NCBI GenBank assembly: GCA_001512485.1
Contig: LFRV01000068.1
Location: 6,101 to 52,498 of the forward strand
Origin: Clostridiales bacterium DTU069
GTDB taxonomy: Bacteria; Bacillota; Clostridia; DSM-8532
DNA length: 46,398 nt
Direction: 5' to 3'
Shown here: positions 17,740 through 27,446 of the stretch, in pieces
Numbering within the stretch: position 1 is the first letter of the stretch
How the letters are laid out: each line of letters opens with the position of its first letter
Translations under genes and position numbers: made by a program
Notes under the pieces: model-generated
The model's database searches: none
The model's input: the letters and a program-made list of their open reading frames with translations, nothing else
What the model was told of the DNA's origin: nothing

Positions 17740-17889
17740 ACGCTAAAGGGAGTCAGCACTCACACGTGTTTTAATCTTATGGCTTCAACGCATTAAATAT
17801 GATTATTGTTTTAATGTGCTGTGCAACGAAATCGTATGCAGATACGGATTTATCGGCCAGGATGAAAAAACACTTTTCCATAAACAGAA

Positions 17890-19716
17890 TTAATTAAGAA
17901 AACGTTTAATTTCATCGGCGAGTTTCCGGTTGATTCCTTTCACCTGACACAACTGCTCAACGGTTGCCGTCCGTATTCTTTTAACGGAACCGAATTCTTT
18001 AAGCAGCAGTTTCTTTTTTTTCGGACCAATACCCGGTATATCATCCAAAATGGATTTTTTCCGGCTTTTTTGCCGCATTTGACGGTGATATTCAATCGCG
18101 AACCTGTGAACCTCATTCTGGATTTTTGAAATAAATTTAAGAAGATCAGGATCACTGTTCAGCGCAATATTAACACTGTCGTTTATCAGCATATTGGTTT
18201 TGTGCCTGTTGTCTTTCGCCATACCAAGAACAGGAATGTCGAGATCAAATTCGTCGAGAATTTCCTGCGCGGCATGCACATGCCCTATTCCGCCATCCAC
18301 AAGCAGCAGATCGGGTTTTTCACTAAAGCTTTTGTCACTTGATGAATCGAGCAATCGTTTAAATCTCCGGTACAGGATTTCCTGCATACATGCATAGTCA
18401 TTTTGAGTATATACGTTTTTTATCGAAAACTTCCTGTAATTATCCGGAGCAGGCAGCCCGTCCTTGAAAACAACCATGCCGCCGACCATTTCCTGACCGC
18501 CCGTATTGGAGATATCGTACGCTTCTATTCTTTCCGGGATTTCTCCGAGTCCGACGTGCTCAACAAGTTTTTTCAGAGCTTTTTCCCTGCTTTCGCGGGC
18601 CGTATAATTTACCATTCTGTGCCGTTCAAATTCTTCCCGTGCATTTTTCAGCGCCATATCAATAAAGGCCTTTTTTTCGCCGCGCAAAGGCCGGATAATT
18701 TTTACGGACCTGCCTCGCAGATCCCGCAGCCATGCCTGTAGTATTTCAATTCCTGACACCTCATGGCTGATAAGTATTTCTTGTGGAATTACGCGTCCGT
18801 TCCCGTAGAATTGGGAGATAAATGTTTCCATTACTTCAGCGTCGGACATGTCGTAAGTACTCTCAAGCAAACCCGAATTCTTGCCGACAAGTTTGCCCGC
18901 CCGTACAAACAGAACAACAACGATGCTGTCGACTTCATCGCGTACAAGAGCGCATAAATCCCGGTCCTCCATTTTTGTCGAAAGAACAAGCTGTTTTGCG
19001 GTTATATTGCGTATACTGGCCAGTTTGTCCCTTACCGCGGCAGCCTTTTCAAACTCCATGCTGTCGGCGTATTTTTTCATTTTTTCTTCAAGGCTGTTAG
19101 TTATCTCATCATGCCTTCCTTCCAAAAACCTGCAGACTTCATTTACAATTTCATTATAGGATTCCTGATCGATTTTACCCGCGCAGGGAGCTGAGCATAA
19201 CCGTATATGATAGTAGAGGCAGGGACGCTGGGGATTATCGCCTGTAATCTTCCTTTTGCAGGTCCTGATAGGATATATTCTTCTTAGAAGCTCAATTGAT
19301 TTGCGTATATCGGAAGGTTTTACATATGAACCGAAGTATTTCGAGCCATCATTATAAATTTTGCGGGTTATTTCAATTCTCGGGAACTCCTCCTGTGCTG
19401 TTATCCTGATATAAGGGTATGTTTTGTCATCTTTAAGCAGTATATTGTACCTCGGCCTGTGCATCTTTATGAGCGTATTCTCAAGAATTAATGCCTCGGC
19501 CTCGGTTTTTGTGGTTATCGTTTCAATATTATTAACTCTGGAAACAAGCGCGCGTGTTTTCGGATCTTTCTGATCGGTATTTTGGAAATACTGCCTGACC
19601 CTGTTCTTTAATACCTTAGCTTTACCCACATATATTATCTTTCCAGATTTGTCTTTCATTAAATATACTCCCGAAGAATTCGGGATATTATCCAGTATTT
19701 CCTTTATTTTATTCAT
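17890..19716 (-). CDS. uvrC: Excinuclease ABC subunit C (UvrC)
   Basis: Nuclease of nucleotide excision repair that makes the 3' and 5' incisions in the UvrB-DNA complex. The 608-residue protein has the N-terminal GIY-YIG domain (SGVYLMKDKSGKIIYVGKA), the Cys-rich stretch CKRKITGDNPQRPCLYYHIRLCSAPCAG, a UVR motif (MKKYADSMEFEKAAAVRDKL), the RNase H-like C-terminal nuclease with EAYDISNTGG and LLLVDGGIGHV, and two helix-hairpin-helix motifs (DDIPGIGPKKKKLL, VKGINRKLADEI). I chose ATG 19716; an in-frame GTG at 19725 overlaps the only weak ribosome site. The Crh-like gene ends 16 bp upstream. Confidence 0.97.
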   Translation of the reverse strand: MNKIKEILDNIPNSSGVYLMKDKSGKIIYVGKAKVLKNRVRQYFQNTDQKDPKTRALVSRVNNIETITTKTEAEALILENTLIKMHRPRYNILLKDDKTYPYIRITAQEEFPRIEITRKIYNDGSKYFGSYVKPSDIRKSIELLRRIYPIRTCKRKITGDNPQRPCLYYHIRLCSAPCAGKIDQESYNEIVNEVCRFLEGRHDEITNSLEEKMKKYADSMEFEKAAAVRDKLASIRNITAKQLVLSTKMEDRDLCALVRDEVDSIVVVLFVRAGKLVGKNSGLLESTYDMSDAEVMETFISQFYGNGRVIPQEILISHEVSGIEILQAWLRDLRGRSVKIIRPLRGEKKAFIDMALKNAREEFERHRMVNYTARESREKALKKLVEHVGLGEIPERIEAYDISNTGGQEMVGGMVVFKDGLPAPDNYRKFSIKNVYTQNDYACMQEILYRRFKRLLDSSSDKSFSEKPDLLLVDGGIGHVHAAQEILDEFDLDIPVLGMAKDNRHKTNMLINDSVNIALNSDPDLLKFISKIQNEVHRFAIEYHRQMRQKSRKKSILDDIPGIGPKKKKLLLKEFGSVKRIRTATVEQLCQVKGINRKLADEIKRFLN

Positions 19717-19732
19717 TTTCCGCACTTTCTTT

Positions 19733-19996
19733 TCAGTCCGTCATACCCCTGTTTGCAAACATTTCAAGTTCATGCAGAGCAATCTTTTCGTCGTTCCCGT
19801 CGGCTATCAGCAGCACTTTTTCTCCTTTGCTTATTCCAAGGGATAAAACACCCAGCAGACTTTTTGCGTTTGCTTTCCGCTCCCCTTTCTGAATCCATAC
19901 ATTAGCTTCGTAACACGAAGCCTTCTGGATTAACCGGGCAGCTGCCTTTGATTCCAGGCCAGACTCGTTGCTTATTACTATTTCTTTTTTTATCAT
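19733..19996 (-). CDS. HPr-family protein lacking His15 (Crh-like)
   Basis: An 87-residue HPr fold. In HPr the PEP-dependent phosphorylation site is His15 in GLHARPA; here the segment reads GLESKAA, with Glu at position 15 and Lys at 17. The regulatory Ser46 site is kept (NAKSLLGVLSLGI). That combination is the signature of Crh, which cannot carry phosphate to sugars but, when phosphorylated on Ser46 by HprK, is a corepressor with CcpA. B. subtilis Crh has Gln15. It sits 16 bp upstream of uvrC, in a probable operon. It could also be a neutral paralogue. ATG follows GGGGGA at seven bases. Confidence 0.82.
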   Translation of the reverse strand: MIKKEIVISNESGLESKAAARLIQKASCYEANVWIQKGERKANAKSLLGVLSLGISKGEKVLLIADGNDEKIALHELEMFANRGMTD

Positions 19997-20167
19997 TCTG
20001 TTTCCCCCTGTAAATAATAAACTATCTTTAATATTTTTTATTTTCTATTATATGATTCTTCCAACAGACATAAATATTATACAATGACAAAAAAGGGTTT
20101 TCAAATAAAAATGTTGAACAACACCCAATACAGTGCCCGCGGGAATTAATGCGCAATCATTTGCAGA

Positions 20168-20710
20168 TTACGCCCTTTTTAGTTTTTTGTTAAATATGTT
20201 TGAAATTAAAAAGCACACTCCGCCGATTATCAGTATGACCGCAGAAATAACCGACATGATATTTCCTGTCCTGTCAGCGAATACAAAGCTTATTATGTTG
20301 GTCAACGGCCATTTTATCTTTTGAATCAGGTTAACGCCCGCATTCAGGATTAAACTTGCAATATTGTCGGCCAGACCGTTAATAATTTTATTTATGGGAA
20401 TGAATACAATACTTGTCAATATAATTAATGCAAAAGAAACAGCAACAAGAAAAACCGGAATTTTTAGAACATTATCCCCGGGCTTTGCATTTGAAACAGT
20501 ATTTTTTATTTTATCAATTACTTTTTCCTCCAGCCCGTCAAGTTCAAAATCAGAATCCAACAGTTCAATCGTATTATACAGGCTCTCCCATTGACGAAGT
20601 CTGCGCCTGCATAATCCGCATATTGACAAATGCTGTTCAACCTTTCTTTGCTTTTCAGGTTTGAGGGAATTCTCTATAAATAATGCAATATCTCTTTCTT
20701 TTACATGCAT
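20168..20710 (-). CDS. Zinc-finger transmembrane anti-sigma factor
   Basis: Likely inhibitor of the ECF sigma factor encoded two bases upstream. The N-terminal domain (residues 1-60) has the zinc-binding H-x3-C-x2-C pattern HLSICGLCRRR of the zf-HC2/ZAS family. Two hydrophobic segments follow at about 85-110 and 150-170, with a region of 40 residues between them and a short basic C-terminal tail (KKLKRA). The ATG follows GGGAGGAATAGCC directly after the sigma stop. How the signal releases the sigma is not apparent from the sequence. Confidence 0.82.
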   Translation of the reverse strand: MHVKERDIALFIENSLKPEKQRKVEQHLSICGLCRRRLRQWESLYNTIELLDSDFELDGLEEKVIDKIKNTVSNAKPGDNVLKIPVFLVAVSFALIILTSIVFIPINKIINGLADNIASLILNAGVNLIQKIKWPLTNIISFVFADRTGNIMSVISAVILIIGGVCFLISNIFNKKLKRA

Positions 20711-20712
20711 GG

Positions 20713-21255
20713 CTATTCCTCCCTGTAAAAAGACGCCATTTTTTCCTTAAGCATTTTTCTTGCCCTGTATATCCTGTTTTTTACAATGCTTATCGGAACA
20801 TTCATGCTCTTTGCAATTTCTTCGTAGCTAAGGCCCCCTTTGTGAAATAGCAAAAGCGGTGTTTTATATCCGGGCGCCAATAGCCTTATTTGCTCTTCAA
20901 GCCATTCTTTTCTTTCTTTTTTAATTACCATTTCATCAGGAGGATCTCCATAAGCCTGTACATCCTGCTCTTCGGTGCTTACCGTCAAATGGTTCTTATT
21001 CCTTCTTATCGCATCAATGCAGGTATTATGCGTAATACGCCCAATCCATGCGGAAAATTTCATATTGCTGTCGTACATATGCAGTTTTCTATATGCCTTC
21101 AAAAAAACGTCCTGAGTAATATCTTCCGCAGCGTGCGGATCTTTGAAAAACCGAAGGGCAATAGAATAAACAAGCTTTTTATAATTTAGTACAAGATAAC
21201 TGAAACAATCGGTTTCTCCGTTAAGACATCTCTCAATTATTTCCCTTTCTTCCAT
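20713..21255 (-). CDS. ECF-family RNA polymerase sigma factor
   Basis: A 180-residue two-domain ECF sigma. Region 2 has NYKKLVYSIALRFFKDPHAAEDITQDVFLKAYRKL and FSAWIGRITHNTCIDAIRR; region 4 has LLFHKGGLSYEEIAKSMNVPISIVKNRIYRARKMLKEKM. It is followed by a zinc-finger membrane anti-sigma gene, the usual arrangement for envelope-stress sensing, and is probably autoregulated. The ATG follows AAGGGA. The SigW/RpoE group is likely; a finer group was not assigned. It is divergent from the chemoreceptor gene. Confidence 0.9.
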   Translation of the reverse strand: MEEREIIERCLNGETDCFSYLVLNYKKLVYSIALRFFKDPHAAEDITQDVFLKAYRKLHMYDSNMKFSAWIGRITHNTCIDAIRRNKNHLTVSTEEQDVQAYGDPPDEMVIKKERKEWLEEQIRLLAPGYKTPLLLFHKGGLSYEEIAKSMNVPISIVKNRIYRARKMLKEKMASFYREE

Positions 21256-21451
21256 TTATATATCCCTTCGGTAATACTTCAAATATGGAGTATTATTAAA
21301 ATATATACGATGACAGTACTGCAAAGTCTGAAAAAACGGCAACAGCTAAAGCATTTTTTCTATGTTTTATTATTACATGTTTTCGGGTATAAATAAAGTA
21401 TATTTTACGTTTAGGAGTATTTCTCAACTATCTATATCTTCCGTGAAAGCT

Positions 21452-21478
21452 TAACTATAAAAAACCAATTGCCGATAA
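21452..21478 (+). promoter_or_regulatory. Sigma-D (sigma-28) type promoter of the chemoreceptor gene
   Basis: TAAC (21452-21455), a 15-base spacer, then GCCGATAA (21471-21478). The motility sigma consensus is TAAA-N15-GCCGATAA: the -10 is perfect and the -35 has one mismatch. It lies 33 bp before the ATG of the chemoreceptor, which is the expected kind of target. Confidence 0.75.
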
Positions 21479-21510
21479 ATTATTGAGTAGTTAATCCGGA
21501 GGAGATTGTT

Positions 21511-23646
21511 ATGTTAATAAAAAGAAAAGAAAAAGCGGCCGGCAATAAAAACTTTTCACTGGCTCAATCACTTGCAAAATTCAAACAGTCAAAATTCAAA
21601 CGGGCAATAACCGAAATATTCACCAGGACCGACGTAAGTTTATTAAGAAGAATAAAAATACGATGGAGGCTTATTATCTCATTCCTGTTACTGTCAATGA
21701 CACCTCTTATCGTTCTCGGAATTTCGGCATACAACAGGTCCCGTAATGTTGTTTCGGATATTGTCAGGCAATATACCGAACAGGTTGTAATGCAGTTTGG
21801 TTCGAATGTGCAGATAGAATTATCAAAATGTATGGAGGAGGCAAACAGTTTTATATTCTCTTCGTTAATCCAGGACAATTTTGATAAGTACGGCGAAATG
21901 GAAATGTATGATAAAATAACCCTTTATAATGATATTTCGCGGGATATGACCTACAGAGCATCGCAAAACAGCGCAATATCGGACATTATCTTTTATCCCG
22001 CATCGGGGGAATCACCCATATATGTCGGATCTAAAGAATTCGGAATACCCTTTGATGACCTTAATGTCATGTTTTCGGACGAACCTGAAAACGCCAGGTG
22101 GTATATTGACGAATCAGGAAAAACAGTGTATGCCAGGAAAGCATTAAACATTAACACAAGCGTTACGTTAGGCAATTTGTTTATTTCAATAAAACCGGAG
22201 TCAATTAACTCATTTTTCAATTCGCTTGAGCTTGGCGAATCAGTGGATGTGTATTTTATTACCGAGGAAGGGCAAATAATATATTCCAACCGGGATGATA
22301 TGTCCAGGGGAGAATTACACCCCAATACACAGCTTGTTGAAAGAATAAATGATTTTTATAAATCCGGGCTGAATTCATCTTCTTTTACAATGAATATCAA
22401 CGGAAACTCCGAATGTAATTATTATAAGATCGACAAAACACCGTTCTATATCGTAACAATCACGCCTTACAGCTTTTTTTACACCGCGTCGAATGCGATT
22501 GGAAGGCTGATTATAATAATAGCTATCATAGGCCTTCTGCTTTCAGTTGTCCTTGCATTTACGATATCCGGCAGTATATCCAATCCTTTATCAAAGCTTG
22601 TAAACCTTATGAGAAAAGCAAAGCAAGGTGATCTGACCGAAGTGGTAACCGATAAAAGCAATGATGAAATCGGCGAGGTTATTTCAAATTATGATGATAT
22701 GATACAAAATATAAAAATTCTGATTCAAAAAGTCCAGTTGTCTGTCGAGAATGTTCTGAACAGCTCCGAAAAAATCTCCGCTTCTTCTGAACAAACATAT
22801 GCTTCTTCGGAACAGATTGCGATGACGCTTCAGGAAGTCGCAAAAGGCTCTTCCGAACAGGCTGAGGAGGTAGCCCAGAGCGTTAATTACATGAATGATC
22901 TTTCCAACGGAATAAATAAGGCAATCAGCGATCTGACGACCATTTCATCATTGATATCCGATACCGAGAAAATCAGTATTGACGCTATCGGCACAGTGAA
23001 AACCCTGAATCATAAAGCGGAGCAAACAAGAAACGCGTCCCAGAAAATTGTTGATGAAATTAACAGCCTTAACAATGATATGAAAGAAATAAGAAAAATT
23101 ACAAAACTAATTGTCGGGATAGCGGAACAAACCAATCTGCTCTCGCTTAACGCCGCTATTGAGGCTGCCCGTGCCGGAGAAGCAGGACGCGGATTTGCGG
23201 TTGTCGCCGAGGAAGTTAAAAAGCTTGCCGATCAGTCAAAAGAAGCATCAATAATGATTAACAATATTATAAACACTATAAATAATAAAACGGAACAGGC
23301 CGTGTCTGAAGCAAATAATTCGAGTGAAATCATCAATGAACAAATGCTTGTCGTTGAACAAACCGACGCGGCGTTTAACACGATATCAGCTTCAATGAAG
23401 AAAATCACGTCGCATATGAAGGATATGGAAAGTTCGGTCTCCAATATGATTACTTTGAAAGAAAAGACGCTGACTGCGATGGAAAACATTTCAGCGGTAT
23501 CCGAGGAAGCAGCGGCAACTTCCGAAGAAGTTTCCGCAAGCACCGAGGAGCAAATGGCCAGCGCGGAAGTTCTTACAAACCTTGCAAAGGAAATGAACCA
23601 AATGGCCAAAGAACTTGAAAGCGCTGTTACCCTTTTTAAAATTTAA
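21511..23646 (+). CDS. Methyl-accepting chemotaxis protein
   Basis: Transmembrane chemoreceptor of 711 residues. A basic cytoplasmic N-terminus of about 50 residues precedes the first membrane segment (about 53-70). Next is a large extracellular sensor domain to about residue 325 of probable dCache type, a second membrane segment (about 330-352), a HAMP domain ([21 protein letters not shown]), and a long coiled-coil signalling domain whose tip reads [34 protein letters not shown], the conserved CheA/CheW contact. Glu/Ala-rich [13 protein letters not shown] near the end is a likely methylation region. The ATG follows CGGAGGAG. Ligand unknown; no che or flagellar genes are in the window. Confidence 0.95.
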   Translation: MLIKRKEKAAGNKNFSLAQSLAKFKQSKFKRAITEIFTRTDVSLLRRIKIRWRLIISFLLLSMTPLIVLGISAYNRSRNVVSDIVRQYTEQVVMQFGSNVQIELSKCMEEANSFIFSSLIQDNFDKYGEMEMYDKITLYNDISRDMTYRASQNSAISDIIFYPASGESPIYVGSKEFGIPFDDLNVMFSDEPENARWYIDESGKTVYARKALNINTSVTLGNLFISIKPESINSFFNSLELGESVDVYFITEEGQIIYSNRDDMSRGELHPNTQLVERINDFYKSGLNSSSFTMNINGNSECNYYKIDKTPFYIVTITPYSFFYTASNAIGRLIIIIAIIGLLLSVVLAFTISGSISNPLSKLVNLMRKAKQGDLTEVVTDKSNDEIGEVISNYDDMIQNIKILIQKVQLSVENVLNSSEKISASSEQTYASSEQIAMTLQEVAKGSSEQAEEVAQSVNYMNDLSNGINKAISDLTTISSLISDTEKISIDAIGTVKTLNHKAEQTRNASQKIVDEINSLNNDMKEIRKITKLIVGIAEQTNLLSLNAAIEAARAGEAGRGFAVVAEEVKKLADQSKEASIMINNIINTINNKTEQAVSEANNSSEIINEQMLVVEQTDAAFNTISASMKKITSHMKDMESSVSNMITLKEKTLTAMENISAVSEEAAATSEEVSASTEEQMASAEVLTNLAKEMNQMAKELESAVTLFKI

Positions 23647-23680
23647 AACCCGCCGCTTATATATACAAATCCAAAAAAAT

Positions 23681-23715
23681 ATATCCCGCCTCTTTGGAGG
23701 CGGGGTATATTTTTT
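23681..23715. terminator. Bidirectional terminator between chemoreceptor and rnfB
   Basis: ATATCCCGCCTC-TTTG-GAGGCGGGGTATAT followed by TTTTT. The 12-bp stem sits between two convergent genes. The T-run is on the plus strand; on the minus strand the stem is followed by TTTTTTTGG, so it can serve both. Confidence 0.85.
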
Positions 23716-23744
23716 ATTAACGCAAAAGCGGGTTGCCTGTATAT

Positions 23745-24542
23745 TTAATGATACCCGGTGTACTTGTTGATAGCTCCCGTGGGACATACCAAAATACACT
23801 TTCCGCAGTTTACGCATTTATTCGTATCAATAACCGCACAAAAATCAACAATTGTTATAGCGTTTTCGGGACATTCCTTAACGCACCTCTGGCAGGCTAT
23901 ACACGCAACTTTGCAGTTTTTTCGCGCTGCCGCTCCTTTTTCATGGTTGCTGCAGCTTACCGAATATTCAGACTTGGCAGGCACCATTTTAATTATGTCT
24001 TTTGGGCACTCGGCAATGCATTTGCCGCAGCCGGCACATTTTTCCTCAATAATCCTGGCAAGGCCGTTTTCCACTTCTATCGCGCCAAAAAGGCATACCT
24101 TTTTACAGCTTCCCATACCCTCACAGCCGTATATGCATGAAGACGGCCCTCCTGCCATTTCCGCCGCCGCGCGGCAATCGATTATACCGTCATAATCATA
24201 TTTTATTGAAACATTATTCCATGTGCCTTTGCACATAACACGAGCGATATATTTCTCGCAGTCGGCAGCTTCTTTGCCCATAATATCCGCAATTTTTTCA
24301 ATCAAATCCGAGCCGCCGACAGGGCAAAGGTTGATCCCGGCTCCTCCCGCAACAGCCTCCGCGTACTGATCACAGCCCGTAAAACCGCATGCGCCGCAGT
24401 TTGCGCCGGGCAAAAGTTCGCGAATTTTTTCAATATTTTCGTCCGGTTTAACTTCAAATTTTTTTGACGCGTAGGAAAGCACAATCCCGAACAAAAGACC
24501 CAAACCCGACACAATGATAACAGGAATTCCTATCTCTGTCAT
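23745..24542 (-). CDS. rnfB: Rnf complex subunit B, Fe-S ferredoxin-type
   Basis: Iron-sulfur entry subunit of the Rnf ferredoxin:NAD+ oxidoreductase, receiving electrons from reduced ferredoxin. From ATG 24542 it has 265 residues: an N-terminal membrane helix (about 5-25), the Fe-S domain CGACGFTGCDQYAEA near residue 50, then CPV, and three later ferredoxin-type Cys clusters (CAGCGKCIAECP, CIACQRCVKECP, CVNCGKCILVCP). The long form to 24560 includes the ribosome site GAAGGTGG. It is the last gene of rnfCDGEAB, and its stop precedes a bidirectional terminator. Confidence 0.95.
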   Translation of the reverse strand: MTEIGIPVIIVSGLGLLFGIVLSYASKKFEVKPDENIEKIRELLPGANCGACGFTGCDQYAEAVAGGAGINLCPVGGSDLIEKIADIMGKEAADCEKYIARVMCKGTWNNVSIKYDYDGIIDCRAAAEMAGGPSSCIYGCEGMGSCKKVCLFGAIEVENGLARIIEEKCAGCGKCIAECPKDIIKMVPAKSEYSVSCSNHEKGAAARKNCKVACIACQRCVKECPENAITIVDFCAVIDTNKCVNCGKCILVCPTGAINKYTGYH

Positions 24543-24602
24543 AAATCCACCTTCTATCATAAATTTCTCGTAACTGTTATAAAACCAATAATAAAATATC
24601 GC

Positions 24603-25184
24603 CTATATTCCGAACAATCCCTTGAATCCGGTGAAAGCGACCGAAACAAGCGCAGCCGCAATAAAAGTTATCGGAAGCCCTTGAAAAACGTCAGGTATAT
24701 CACAAAACTCAAGCTTTTCCCTTATCCCCGAAAACAAAATTAACGCAAGTGTAAACCCTATTCCCGCCGACAGTCCGAAAACCACCGAATGCAACAGATT
24801 GTAATTTCTTTCAATATTCAATAACGCAGCGCCAAGGACAGCACAATTAGTGGTAATAAGCGGCAAATAAATTCCGAGCGCTTTGAACAAGGCAGGAACA
24901 AACCGCTTTAAAACAATTTCGACAAACTGCACCAATGCCGCAATAACAAGGATAAACACTATTGTCTGGAGATAATCCAAATTATTCGGTTCAAGAAAAA
25001 ACCTGTATACTGTCCATGTTACCGCCGACGCAAGTGTCATGACAAAGATAACCGCGCCGCCCATCCCAATGGCTGTTGACGACTTTTTTGACACGCCGAG
25101 AAACGGGCATATGCCGAGGAATCTGGATAAAACAAAATTGTTAACAAGGATAGCCCCAAGCGCTATCAGAACTATTTCCCTCAT
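24603..25184 (-). CDS. rnfA: Rnf complex subunit A
   Basis: Integral membrane subunit of Rnf, 193 residues, six hydrophobic segments. The family N-terminus LVNNFVLSRFLGICPFLGVSKK and ITTNCAVLGAALLN are present; the Cys residues in GICPF and TNCAV ligate the membrane-embedded [2Fe-2S] cluster shared with RnfE in solved Rnf structures. Its ATG overlaps the rnfE stop by four bases, and the GGAGGTGA ribosome site lies within rnfE, so translation is coupled. Confidence 0.96.
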   Translation of the reverse strand: MREIVLIALGAILVNNFVLSRFLGICPFLGVSKKSSTAIGMGGAVIFVMTLASAVTWTVYRFFLEPNNLDYLQTIVFILVIAALVQFVEIVLKRFVPALFKALGIYLPLITTNCAVLGAALLNIERNYNLLHSVVFGLSAGIGFTLALILFSGIREKLEFCDIPDVFQGLPITFIAAALVSVAFTGFKGLFGI

Positions 25185-25873
25185 TGTGCGTCACCTCCGT
25201 TTTCACCGGACTGCCCGGCGCAGCCTTCACAATTCATGCCGCACCCTGACGATATTTCCTTATTCCGAACCTTCAATACGGAAATCTTGTTTATAACCGC
25301 TATAATAAAGCCAAACACAAGAAACCCGCCGGGAGGCAGTATCATTATTGCCGCAGGATCAATAATATCTTTTGTAAGTGTCAATCCCATCCATGTTCCG
25401 GCGCCAAGAATTTCACGCACCGAACCTATTATCAGAAGCGCTATTGTAAAGCCGCCGCCCATACCAAGTGCATCGAGGATGGACAGCCCGACGCCGTTTT
25501 TGCTTGCGAACATTTCGGCTCGTGCAAGAATAATGCAGTTAACCACTATAAGCGGGATATATATACCAAGCTCTTTATATACATCCGGCAAATAAGCGTT
25601 GAGAAGCATTTGCACAATGGTAGTAAAACCCGCAATAACAGTTATAAAAACGGGGATCCTCACCTTATCGGGTACAATTTTGCGTATAAAAGATATTACG
25701 ATATTTGAACCGGTTAATACAAAGGTTGCCGCTATACCCATTCCTATCCCGTTTCTGGCCATTGTCGTAACAGCAAGGGAAGGACACATGCCCAATACCA
25801 TCTTTAGTACCGGATTCTCCTTCATAATCCCGTTTTTTAAAACGGAAAAAGCTTTAGATGATGGTTTTGCCAT
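25181..25873 (-). CDS. rnfE: Rnf complex subunit E
   Basis: Membrane subunit of Rnf, homologous to RnfA with inverted topology. The 230 residues include NGIMKENPVLKMVLGMCPSLAVT and IPLIVVNCIILARAEMFASKNG, the two Cys-bearing half-sites for the shared [2Fe-2S] cluster. The C-terminal tail has an extra cytoplasmic Cys-rich stretch, SSGCGMNCEGCAGQSG (four Cys in the last 20 residues); it could bind a metal or be incidental. The ATG is one base after the rnfG stop. Confidence 0.95.
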   Translation of the reverse strand: MAKPSSKAFSVLKNGIMKENPVLKMVLGMCPSLAVTTMARNGIGMGIAATFVLTGSNIVISFIRKIVPDKVRIPVFITVIAGFTTIVQMLLNAYLPDVYKELGIYIPLIVVNCIILARAEMFASKNGVGLSILDALGMGGGFTIALLIIGSVREILGAGTWMGLTLTKDIIDPAAIMILPPGGFLVFGFIIAVINKISVLKVRNKEISSGCGMNCEGCAGQSGENGGDAQ

Positions 25874-25874
25874 A

Positions 25875-26444
25875 TCAATTCCCTTCTTCCATTAATTTTT
25901 TCGTTATATCAAGAGCAGCCTGCACTCCTTGCGTTACACCCCTCGATGTAATCGTTGCGCCGCTTACCGCCTGTATTTCATTTGTCGATTTCCTGTTTTG
26001 TTTTACAACGGTTAATTCGTCATTGACACCAACCTGCTCAAACTGGTTTATAAAATCAGGCTCAAAGACCTTTGTACCCAAGCCCGGAGTTTCCTCATTG
26101 TCTCCGATAATTACCCCTGTCACGGTACCGTTTTTATCCACTCCGACTATCATACCAATATCGCCGCCGTATCCTTTCGCGGTTATATTGACTACATATC
26201 CTTCAAGCTCTCCATCCCTGTACCCGGCATATACATTCTTAACAGCCTCGTTCCCGGATCCAAGTTCAATTTGCTTAAAACTGTCGGCATTATCAAGCAC
26301 CTGTTTGCGAAATTCTTCTTGCTCAGCATTCGTCCTTTGCTCGATAACATCAACAGTAGCGCGATTAACAACGGCCAATGCCCCTGTTGTTACCGCACAG
26401 ACAAGAAAAAGTACTAATGCAGGTTTTATAATGCTATCCCACAT
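25875..26444 (-). CDS. rnfG: Rnf complex subunit G, FMN-binding
   Basis: Single-pass membrane flavoprotein of Rnf. From ATG 26444 (MWDSIIKPALVLF) it has 189 residues: an N-terminal anchor, then an extracytoplasmic domain with GTVTGVIIGDNEETPGLGTK and the flavinylation motif VSGATITSRGV, whose second Thr would carry covalent FMN attached by ApbE. The start overlaps the end of rnfD by 11 bp. The upstream extension to 26486 is overlap with rnfD and lacks a ribosome site. Confidence 0.94.
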   Translation of the reverse strand: MWDSIIKPALVLFLVCAVTTGALAVVNRATVDVIEQRTNAEQEEFRKQVLDNADSFKQIELGSGNEAVKNVYAGYRDGELEGYVVNITAKGYGGDIGMIVGVDKNGTVTGVIIGDNEETPGLGTKVFEPDFINQFEQVGVNDELTVVKQNRKSTNEIQAVSGATITSRGVTQGVQAALDITKKLMEEGN

Positions 26445-27420
26445 TACGTTCACCTCCAAAGCTGGCAGGTATCGTATGCCTATCAATAAGAGGCGTTACT
26501 ACATTCATCAGAATTATTGCAAACGATACGCCTTCGGGCATACTGCCGTATAGCCTGAATAACGCCGTCAATAAACCGCACCCGAAAGCATATATGGCGG
26601 CACCGGTTTTCGTTACCGGACATGTAACATAATCGGTAGCCATAAAAACAGCTCCGAGTAAAAGCCCGCCCGACAGAACATGATAAAGCGGGTCCCCGGT
26701 AAACATTCCGTCAGGTCCGAGCATCCATGTCATGACCGCAGTGGTAGCAGTAAATATTACCGGTATATGCCACGATATTACTCCTTTTACAAGCAAGTAT
26801 ACAAATCCGAGTAAAATCGCAAAGGCCGATGTTTCTCCAATACACCCGGCTATATTGCCCCAGAATAAATCACCGTACGAATAAATGCCGTATATTCCTT
26901 CTTTCAAGGCTGCAAGCGGCGTAGCGCTTGCAACCGCGTCCGCCGCCGGAGTAGCGGTAGCCGTTGTTGTAACGGTTTCTCCGAACGGCTGCGTCCACGT
27001 AGTCATTGAGCTAGCCCATGCTGCAACAAGAATTGCCCTTGCCCCAAGAGCGGGGTTCATAAAATTTTGTCCAAGACCGCCAAATAGCTGTTTTACTATC
27101 ACAATAGCAATAACCGCTCCTACTGCGGCGATCCACAGAGGTATCGCCGGAGGAAGGTTTAAAGCCAGTAAAAGCCCTGTAACAACCGCGCTTAAATCCG
27201 ATATCGTATTGTCTCTCTTTAAACCTTTTCGCATTAAATATTCGGCTGCTACGGCGGTTATAACGGTTACAAGTATAACTACAGCAGCGCGGTACCCGAA
27301 AAACCATATCCCCGCTACTACGGCAGGCAGTAGTGCAATAATCACATCCAGCATTATTTTGGTCGTTGTACAGTTATCGCGTAAGTGAGGGGAAGAACAA
27401 ACATACAATCTATTATCCAA
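26434..27420 (-). CDS. rnfD: Rnf complex subunit D, FMN-binding membrane protein
   Basis: Membrane subunit of Rnf homologous to NqrB, 328 residues with about nine or ten hydrophobic segments. PHLRDNCTTTKIMLDVIIALLP at the N-terminus, NPALGARAILVAAWASSMT in the middle and SATPLAALK (Thr for covalent FMN) identify it; TDYVTCPVTKTGAAIYAFGCGLL occurs near the C-terminus. The start is TTG 27420, eight bases after GGGGTGA; no ATG fits. It is 26 bp downstream of rnfC. Confidence 0.95.
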   Translation of the reverse strand: MDNRLYVCSSPHLRDNCTTTKIMLDVIIALLPAVVAGIWFFGYRAAVVILVTVITAVAAEYLMRKGLKRDNTISDLSAVVTGLLLALNLPPAIPLWIAAVGAVIAIVIVKQLFGGLGQNFMNPALGARAILVAAWASSMTTWTQPFGETVTTTATATPAADAVASATPLAALKEGIYGIYSYGDLFWGNIAGCIGETSAFAILLGFVYLLVKGVISWHIPVIFTATTAVMTWMLGPDGMFTGDPLYHVLSGGLLLGAVFMATDYVTCPVTKTGAAIYAFGCGLLTALFRLYGSMPEGVSFAIILMNVVTPLIDRHTIPASFGGERNVG

Positions 27421-27446
27421 GTATAATTCACCCCAATCCTTTTATC

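Noticed and set aside
21993-22325. Minus-strand ORFs inside the chemoreceptor gene
   Set aside because: Shadows of the chemoreceptor reading frame with no ribosome site.
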